Assembly (NCBI GenBank): GCA_946406115.1
Contig: OX291562.1
Coordinates: forward strand, 5,796,001-5,860,000
Length of the DNA stretch: 64,000 nucleotides
From: Apoda limacodes
Lineage: Eukaryota; Arthropoda; Insecta; Lepidoptera; Limacodidae
Direction: 5' to 3'
Notes under the pieces: generated by a model
Databases searched by the model: none
The model's input: the letters and a program-made list of their open reading frames with translations, nothing else
Told to the model about the DNA's origin: nothing
In this document: piece after piece, positions 56,056 through 64,000 of the stretch
How positions within the stretch are numbered: position 1 is the stretch's first letter
Layout: each line of letters starts with the position of its first letter
Program-made: the position numbers and the translations under genes

Positions 56056-57319
56056 ATTGAACTATATTCTACCTAGTGATTTTTCTTATTTGAGCCAAAT
56101 TTATAGTTTTCTTGATTTTAAGTTAATGAAGTAAGATAAGTAAGATAGTGTATACGTTAAGAATGAAATGTTACACCGTTTTTTAAAGATCATACCCTAT
56201 CTAGGGGGTTTAATAGGGTTTAAAACTTTGTATAGGATCCCGTTAGTTTTTTTAAATTTAACAATTAAAATTTGTATATATGATTCAGTTGCAAATAAAT
56301 AATGACATGTTACAGCTTTTTTATGCAATTATTTACGGAACGATAGTTAGTTAGGGATAGAAAGAGTAAGGGTAAAAGTGATCGATCAAGTTACACTAAC
56401 CAGCTAGTAATCTAAAAAAAAAAAAAAAAAAACCCGACTGCAAAAACATTAAAAACTGTACACATTAAAAACTGTACAGAAATTAAAACTTACCAAATAT
56501 TTAAAAATAACGACTCACATACATTAACTTTATTATTACGCTGTGATACTATTAAGGAATCTGTACACTATTTGAACTTGCATTGAAATGCTGCCTGCTT
56601 ATTTTTGTTTATTTATTTAAATGTTTAGTCACAGCTTTTTAGTGTTATTTGTTTCCCCGCGCTTGAATGTATTAGGAAAAATATCGTTTAATGTCTTTGT
56701 TATATTATAAATGTTATATACTTCGCACTCGCCTTTATTTTGATACCCAAATGGAGGGTCTTGAAAAAAAACCTTTTTAACCCGTACATTAAGGCGCATA
56801 AAATTCGCCATTTTGATTTTTAAAATTTTTTATGTACCCAGTGGCACTCCCACAGTTGTGACATATCTAATAACACCTCTCAAGCTAAAATCCTTTAAGA
56901 CGTTTAGGCTACAGAGCGTTCCAAAGATATATACATACATACATACACTCTAAATACATAACCCTCCTTCTGGCGCAGTCGGGTAAAGTCTTATCCACTT
57001 TTTTGTTAGTAGGTGCATACATAAATACCAATTTGAAATAGACTTCACGGTTGTCCCATCTTCATATCCATCGCGTTCTCCTCGACAATATTTCTACAAG
57101 TGTTTTTACGAATTAATGTTTTTTATTGTTTTACAAGTAAACTTTACCCTTGAGCTAAGCTGACCTTGATTTACTTCCTTTATTTATACAAATTTTTATA
57201 AAGAAGTAAAACTTGTTTGTTTGTATGAAGATGGTAATCCCTGCAACTATTATACTTAATCAATAACGTTCCAAAACGCAACGTGGAATTTAAAAAAGTA
57301 TTTTTTAAACGCCCGGTTT

Positions 57320-57463
57320 AGGGTAGTTTTCCAACTGTCGAGTTGAATTATTTACACTCCCATAGATGCTGTCAGAGTCCGATCCGAAACGGGTAGAAAA
57401 TCAACTTTGCCTGGCGACGATTACTCCGCAGAGAGTGAAAGTGAATTGGAACGTAGCCTTATA
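57320..57463. mobile_element. MITE relative of 49815-50020, opposite orientation
   Basis: The right end AGTGAATTGGAACGTAGCCT is the reverse complement of the left end at 49815. TTTTCCAACTGTC, GAAACGGGTAGAAAATCAAC and CGATTACTCCG also match in inverse order. Confidence 0.6.
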
Positions 57464-58354
57464 GAATGTTACACTGTCTGTTAGTAACATATGCTATGTT
57501 TTGATTTGATTAAATATAGCTTTTAATTCAAAATATTAAAATTTGTAAGTTGGAATAAAAAAAAGGCAGAAATCCGTGTTACAGCGCAGTGGTAGTTAAA
57601 GAAACTGAAAAGGATTTAAAAACCCTTTTTATACCGGCCGAAAGTTTCCACGGGAATCATTTTGTTTGGGCCACTATTCCTGAAGCTGTAATGGTGAATA
57701 TGTTAGGGTCAGGGTCCACAAAGCGTGCATTGACGACATTGCCCAGTTTATTTCCGAGAATTGTCAACATAGAAAAGCCGTTTTTAGTCGCTAGGAAATC
57801 TTCATAGATACCTGGCAAGAGTGGCACAAAGGTGATGTCGAATACCTACCGACTAAACCCCAGCGGTTTCCACCAGCAGCCATGAGCAGAAGCCACAGGC
57901 GTACCCATTCTTTCTCAATAATGCAGATTACGTACGTGTCAACAAGTCTGAAAAATAGACCAATTTACATTACCATGTATTAAACCATTCTTAGCAAAGC
58001 GTTGATTGGAATATCTGTTTGTCAATAACTGAGTCATTACCCTGGTGTTCAACTTGTTAGTTCAACAGATGGCAATATCATCAACAATATCAATTATCTG
58101 AGCATGACACAAGCAATGTGCTACATTGCTTGCTACTGCACAGAATGGGGACATAAACTATTTTAATAGAGGTTAATGAATACCGTATTTTTAGCTTGTG
58201 CTCGTTCAGTTGCTTTTACTTTAATTTTACTAGATGACGAAAAAACGGTTTTTTTTTCTTTCTTTGTGGCTTTGATTGAAATTAAACAACAGTTATACCA
58301 TGAAGGACGAAATTTAATTGGAAATATTCAATTTGCTTTTAAATATATTAATAT

Positions 58355-58420
58355 ACACTATGTCCATGCCAATATTATAAATGCAGTAATCACTTCAGTC
58401 TGTCTGCAGAGCCGATCCTA
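58355..58420 (+). repeat. Short 'ATTATAAATGC' element fragment
   Basis: TCCATGCCAATATTATAAAT, then GCAGTAATCACTTCAGTCTG, a short relic of the start of the common element. Confidence 0.4.
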
Positions 58421-58974
58421 ATAACATTTAGCAGAAAGACATAAATCAATTAGTAGGTGTTGTTTTCACAAAGCAAGTTGCTTGGCAACTAAGGCTGATG
58501 GCCGGAGGTCATGGGCACTACGAAATCATTATTAACATACATTATACCAACTTACGTAGACTAAATTGCACACGAAATCAACATACATATATTTATTAGC
58601 TTTTGTTCGCTTTGTCCTTTATTAGAACTTGGCATTCCTACGAAAATACGAATTCCTTTATTAACCAAGATATACTAAGCACTGGTTTATTCCCGCTAGA
58701 AGCTTTTGACTATATTTAGAATAAAACAAAAAAAAAACAAATATGAAAAATTAAACCGTCTTCAAAAACCCACTAAAAATTAAAAAAATTAGCTCATGAA
58801 ACATTAAGCTTTCTTTTCCTTCTAGTTGAAGTTGAATAAAAAGAAAATGCAGCAAAGATACCTTTTTTTTTTGGCGGGTGATTTAGCCAAAGATCCTTAA
58901 ATGCAGTTTTACATGTTTTTCGTATCAAACAAAATTATTCTAATCGTGTTTTGGGCTTTGTAAGTTCCTAAATG

Positions 58975-59175
58975 GCATCATCGTATCAGCTCATATCGGT
59001 CCACTGCTGGACATAAGCCTCCTCTGTATGGCGCACCATTTCTCCCGGTCCTCTGCCTTCCGAATCCAGCCATCCCTTTAAGGTCGTCGGTCCACCGGAC
59101 TGGAGGGCGTTCCACGCTTCCCCTCCCCTTAGCGGTCTCCACTATAGGACACGTCTGCTCCAGATGTATGTCTGT
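58975..59175 (-). mobile_element. RTE-like LINE 3' relic, antisense
   Basis: GGTCCACTGCTGGACATAAG, CCTCCTCTGTATGGCGCACC, ATTTCTCCCGGTCCTCTGCC and GTCGGTCCACCGGACTGGAG form the antisense of the LINE end that encodes R-W-x-D-D ... W. Confidence 0.7.
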
Positions 59176-62100
59176 ATACCCTATTTTAATTCTTTTAATT
59201 TTTAGGCATTAATATTTATCATATTTATGCCTAAAAAGGCTGTTCGACAACACCGAAAACCAGGACAACCTCGCCTTAATTCAATACCATTAACCAGACA
59301 AACAGTCCATATGAGTCAACTCATTCTTTATACAGTTTCTTATCACGGTGTTCATTTTATAGCAAAAAATATCAATTAGGTTCTCACAACACGGAGACGG
59401 TAGCTGATAGAGTTTTAACCTAATTAAAAGTTGTTTATACAAACAAGAGTTATGTTATCTCTCGTACCGAGAATGTCATGTATCGTACCTATCTTTTTTT
59501 TTGTCGGTTCACATACTCAGTTCCTCAGACATATCGAAAAAAAATATGTTTCGGGTTATAGCCATGAATAAGGTTAATAGACTGAAGAAATATAAAAATT
59601 AAAGAACTTAGAAGATATCTTTGCCAAATCTTTAAAAAAAACAGTTCAAAGGGGTCAGTTTAGGATTTTTTTCTATCGGACAAAAGTTCAAGGGACTGCA
59701 TGTTTGCTTTGTCTCTTTCTAAAGGATAGTCAATTTTTTGAGGCTATTGAGCAGTTTATAGGACAGATTACAGAGCTCGAAGTCTATGGTGTAATCTAGG
59801 TAACCATAACTGTGGGTGATGTTTTACCGCACCACTAAAAACTTTTTGTTTTAAACCCGTATAAAATTTAAAAATAAAATAATCAAAATATACAAGTCAT
59901 TCTTTCACCTTAGAGGGCAACTCAACCGAACTTGTTATCTATCATGCGATTTGACATGAATTGGCATGAATTGAATTTTAGATAAATCGATTGGCAGATA
60001 TTAGTCTGACATTGTCATATCGCCAATATTACGTACGTCGTTCGTTGTATTTCTGAACAATAAACACCATGTGCATGTATGTAAAGTTATTCACCTTTCA
60101 CTGAATTAGCTCGCTCCCCCTAATATAACATAACAAAAGCTGTTTACCTAAATATTTAGAAATATTTAACATGCATTATTTGTGAGATAAAATTGGATGT
60201 ACGTCTATTCATGCCGCAGAGATAAAGAAATACTGTAGTTCTCTACAACGCATAAAATAAGAAACAAGTATATTTATTATTTTTGGTAGGTACTTTAAGA
60301 TCGCCTGGGCATCACAGTGCCCCGCTAAGATACAAAAAAAACTGAAAAAATTGCTTACGCTTTTTGGTACGAGCACAAGAGATGAACATCAAAGATGAAA
60401 AGGCGCAGTGCACAACAATTAATGACTAGTTAAAAGATGTATTAACTTGACATCAGAGGCTTGGTACTTTGGAACAATAGCCAGGAGAAAGAAGAAATAC
60501 AAAGGCTCAAAATTTTGCGTCATCATTATAAAGCACGGGGGCTGTTAGCTTCGGCTGACCAGTTTCAATTTTCCTAGCTAAGTGAGTCCCCGATTGACCC
60601 GTAGTTTGCGATATTTTTGCAAGGAATTTTTATTTTATAGCATAGCAACAATCAACAACTTGACAGAAAAATGTTGATCAACTGCATGCGGCTTATATAA
60701 CCCGAGCTGCCCTTCGAACTTGAGTGCCTCGATGCGATAAAATGAAAAAAAAAAAAAAAGTCTTTGTTATAACGAGAAATAGTTTCCTGTCTACATCGTC
60801 GTGGTTCCGAGATATAGTAACAAGTTATATATAGTTAAATAGAGTTTTTTATTAATGATATCAGAACTAAGGTTAATAATTCAGTATTATTTCAGTTTTT
60901 TAGTGATAATATCAATACTCAATTTCATGGTTTGGCGATGAATTAAAACATCTATTCGGTATCAGCTGAAATCGTCCAGAAAGTATCTGTGGTTTCAGCC
61001 AATCCAGATTGTAACGTTACAACGTTCGTCAATGTGTTGTAACAGACTAAGGTAAGGTTTAGCAAAAACAAATAAACAAAATAGTTCACACAAAAAAAAC
61101 ACAACAAGTCGCAAAACCAGCTGGTAATATTAAAAATAATGGAGTACTGCTGCCATCCCGGAGCGGGTGTACCGTGCACTTGAATACCAGCTTGGCCCTT
61201 TTGACTACTCAGTTCATGGAAGAGTTGGTAGAATATCGACACAAGCGGTATAGAACCTAGAAAAATTTTGGAAAATCCAAAAGTGCACGCCTCATAGCGG
61301 TCATTCACATTAAAATTAAAATATTCTAAAACAAAAACTCAAGTTTTTTAAAATAAAATAACAAATAAGGTGAGGAAAAAATATACTATAAAATAAAAAT
61401 AAAAAAAATATATATAGATATACAGTATACAGTGGTATATTAGTTTTTTATAAATTATAATTAAACGACAGTACTTAGAACGCTAATATTAATTAGGAAT
61501 CAGCACAGTGTAATACTTTATATATTAAAAACAAAAGGATTCCGTTAAGATGAATTTTTCGACCAATTTCTCTGCCACATACATGGTCACATAAACACAG
61601 ACTCACGGACGTCCAAGAATGATTAGTTTCAATGTTATTACTTATTATATTAAACAAATTAATTGTTTATAAAATGTACCATATGTGCTAGACATATTAT
61701 TTAACTTCATATTAGTGCACTCATATTATCCTGTAAGTGTTATATTAAAAAAAAAACGTCATTTAAGTTTCGAAAGACTGGGTTTTTTGACATGTCGAGA
61801 GTAGAGCACTACCTCACCGCTCCGCTTATGAGGCGTGCAAAAGAGTGTTTATAAAGGTAGCTGTTCGTCTCCACGACCACGGCTTAAGTTGGTTTTGACA
61901 GTCAACGTTTCGTATGACTACGAAAAAAACAAAATACCTTGCTATGACCTGTGGTTGTTTGTAGTGAGTTGGTTTAAGTTGGATTGTTATAGATTGAAGT
62001 TCATGGACCGTGGTTGTGACGTCATTTGGTTATTTATAGTTAAAATTGTCTATATGTTTATGTGTCGTGGACCGCTCTCAAAAATGGAATGGATAGCAGA

Positions 62101-62304
62101 CGCGACAAATGGGCTTATTTTATTGATCAACATCAAGACCTTCATGTAATGTGTTTCATTGATAACAAACAATGGAAATTGATGTCCGCTTCCTTATTTA
62201 CGCATTGTGTAGTAACCTCACCTTTTCTTCTGAACTTCCGCTTTGTACAGAAAGTAAATGAATCAGTAACTGAAAAATATTTCCGTTTTCGGGGCCTTTA
62301 AGTC

Positions 62305-62360
62305 GTCGTTTCAGCCGGAAGACGTCCACTGCTGAACGTAGGCCTCCCCCATATGGACCT
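62305..62360 (-). mobile_element. RTE-like LINE 3'-end fragment, antisense
   Basis: GTCGTTTCAGCCGGAAGACG, TCCACTGCTGAACGTAGGCC, TCCCCCATA: the terminal part of the same LINE group as 58975-59175. Confidence 0.6.
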
Positions 62361-62604
62361 TTTAGTGTTTAATTGAAATTCCGGAAACACTTGAAACCGT
62401 CAGGTAGACATTTGACATTGAGTAGGACATTTTCCTCAGATGTGGTTTTTTTTTTTTAACTTTAATGATGCAAAAAAATTGCAACAAAATTTTCTAACCG
62501 ACGACAGTAAAAAATCATTAAACTACAGTCCCACTATTGACTAAACACCCAAGGTCAGATAGTCACAAAAAATTGTTGCACTGTAGGTATAAGTAATAAT
62601 TGTA

Positions 62605-62765
62605 TCTTTATGCCAGCTGTGCCCGCGACTCCGCCCGTACTAAATTAGTTCCTGCGGAAACATGTGAGTTTTTCCGGGATAATATATAGATTCCTTCATC
62701 TCTACCTGTTCAGCTGGTTCAGCGTAAAGTAGTAAACACACAAACAATCGCATTTATAATTCTAG
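62605..62765 (-). repeat. 'GCGAAAGT' interspersed element, antisense fragment
   Basis: ATGCCAGCTGTGCCCGCGAC, TCCGCCCGTACTAAATTAGT, TTCCTGCGGAAACATGTGAG, TTTTTCCGGGATAA and the end TCGCATTTATAATTCTAGTG. Confidence 0.6.
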
Positions 62766-63597
62766 TGTGATTTTCATATTACATATAAGTTTATTACTAT
62801 GTGCCGGATTGCTGTTGTCAGTTGTTTTCACAAATTAGCCAATGGATGTGTAATGCTGTAAAAGTAATTTAAGATTTATCGAAGTGTTCATTTAGACGGG
62901 GCATAAAGGTAAATTGCCCATGGTAGAATTGAATTTTCAGTGAGTAAATTAAGTCCAATGTCTGAGATTAGCAAAAACATAATACAATAAAAAAATCTCA
63001 GTAGAAAAAGGTCACAAAGTCACCTCTAGTTTTCGCCAGTTTTTGATTTATTTTTAAAACGGTGCATATAATTGCCCAGCATTATAATATTGCTGAATAC
63101 AAAAACGCAAATTATTAGCTGGTAGGCTGTTATAAGCAAATTCTCAATACAAGTAATATTATTCGTATTTAAAGTGTTTCGCGCATACTAAGTACATATT
63201 CTACGTTGTGTGCAGTAATTTCGTCTGGCTTTATGCCCCCTCTTAACAACCGCCTTTTCGCATCAGATCCATCACGAAGGTAGGTGTCACCTACCTGTAA
63301 TTTGATAAGATTTTAGGTTGTTGCCTCCCGAGCTCAGCCAAAGGAATATTTCATTATCAACACAAAGAGTGGTTTGATCTGTCACGCACTCGTCTGTCCG
63401 GTTATCAGAACACGTGAGAGACGAGGAGATAAGCTCGAGATGTAGATATCGCGAACTCTGCAGCCTTTGTAGCTGACTACCAGACAATAAGCCTATTATG
63501 CACTTTACATGCCAAAAATCAAATATCTGCAAATAGCTGGCATGCCATTTTGCAAGGTACTGGCATGTGTATTCTGGGTGATTATAGGTATAGGTAG

Positions 63598-63680
63598 TCG
63601 AAAGTGCCCTAGTGGTCTCTGTGTCTATTTTGTCTTTTGAGGTCGCGGGTGTTCGAGCCTAGCGTGTACCAACAAATATT
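63598..63680 (+). mobile_element. tRNA-derived SINE head
   Basis: GAAAGTGCCCTAGTGGTCTC resembles an A-box and GGTCGCGGGTGTTCGAGCCT a B-box, about 40 bases apart. The anticodon arm region is T-rich and does not fold into a cloverleaf by eye, so this is a SINE start and not a tRNA gene. Confidence 0.5.
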
Positions 63681-64000
63681 TTTCTTAATTTTCATCCCCT
63701 ATCTTGCCCTCTTAATTTTCAACCTTAAGGCTCAACATCAATTTCTACGCATCTAGCTCCAAAAATGACAGTTTTAAATACACACATCTAACCTCCATTT
63801 TACCTTCTTATGGCATGCATTTTTCAAAATCCTTATTGCTTGTCTACGTTTTTTAACAGGAACTGTCTTAACTCTCTAGACCCAGTAGTTTGGACTGTAT
63901 GTGCGGTAATAAATGTTAGTCATATCAGATTTTACTTTAGAGGAGAAAAGAGAATTAATAATTTGAGTCTTTTTTCTTAATAAGCCACGAAAAAAGGATT

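Larger units (their letters stand above)
49765..64000 (+). other. Presumed ZIP13 intron 1, over 14 kb, repeat-containing
   Basis: If the ZIP13 exon is read correctly, the sequence from 49765 to the window end is intron. It contains the MITEs, SINEs and LINE relics listed. The stretches 50600-53330, 53570-53715, 54600-55470, 56060-57310, 57470-58350, 58420-58970, 59180-62300, 62370-62600 and 62770-63595 show no gene that I can support. Open frames at 57589-57807 (+) and 60952-61308 (-) are not recognised. Confidence 0.55.

Noticed and set aside
57589..57807. 72-codon open frame (+)
   Set aside because: No family resemblance in this frame or in the antisense. Starts at GTG-like context with no upstream support.
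60952..61308. 118-codon open frame (-) with hydrophobic stretches
   Set aside because: No recognisable domain, AT-driven Phe/Leu/Tyr content, no splice partners. Possibly repeat-derived.
1..64000. CRISPR arrays, rRNA genes, bacterial operons
   Set aside because: No regularly spaced short repeats, no rRNA-like sequence and no closely packed coding; intron-containing genes and eukaryotic repeats exclude a prokaryotic origin.

Overview
This window looks like nuclear DNA of a moth or butterfly. It is AT-rich, has spliced genes with canonical GT-AG introns whose closest relatives are insect or animal families, and is full of interspersed repeats of lepidopteran type (tRNA-derived SINEs, LINE relics ending in WNELPAKVF/RFLKGRQ-like sequence, 'TATAAATGCGAAAGT' elements, and elements with 'GGCCAAGTGCG' ends). 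Species cannot be fixed from the sequence alone.

Four protein-coding loci can be supported. (1) Trc8/RNF139, an ER-membrane RING ubiquitin ligase, on the + strand: coding exon 1 at 1907-2153 and exon 2 at 16948-18713, separated by a 14.8-kb repeat-filled intron; the predicted protein is 670 aa. (2) An F-box/leucine-rich-repeat protein, the substrate receptor of an SCF ubiquitin ligase, on the - strand: eleven coding exons from 32593 down to 20589, 516 aa, with all phases matching. A second possible first coding exon at 43612-43704 would give a 514-aa isoform. (3) A 61-aa single-pass membrane microprotein candidate at 49047-49232 (+) with a poly(A) signal right after its stop. (4) The first coding exon of a ZIP13 (SLC39A13)-type zinc transporter at 49584-49764 (+); its remaining exons are not seen and probably lie beyond 64000.

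Layout: 1-315 is an integrase-like retroelement relic; 1072-1485 is a diverged tandem duplication upstream of Trc8; 1907-18747 is Trc8; 18748-20532 is the gap between two tail-to-tail genes and holds two palindromes; 20533-32593 is the F-box gene with TEs in most large introns; 33314-36575 is a nearly complete LINE, antisense to the F-box gene and between its two candidate first exons; 36576-43611 is repeats; 43705-49046 is the gap before the divergently oriented microprotein and ZIP13 genes, holding a 1.6-kb terminal-inverted-repeat element; 49765-64000 is probably ZIP13 intron with scattered repeats.

The functional theme, if any, is ubiquitylation: a RING E3 and an SCF receptor sit tail to tail. 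Nothing in the sequence shows that they act together. The most interesting leads are the two candidate first exons of the F-box gene, the microprotein candidate, a piggyBac-like element with TTAA ends, a foldback MITE cluster, a 34-bp perfect palindrome, and a perfect 200-bp tandem duplication.
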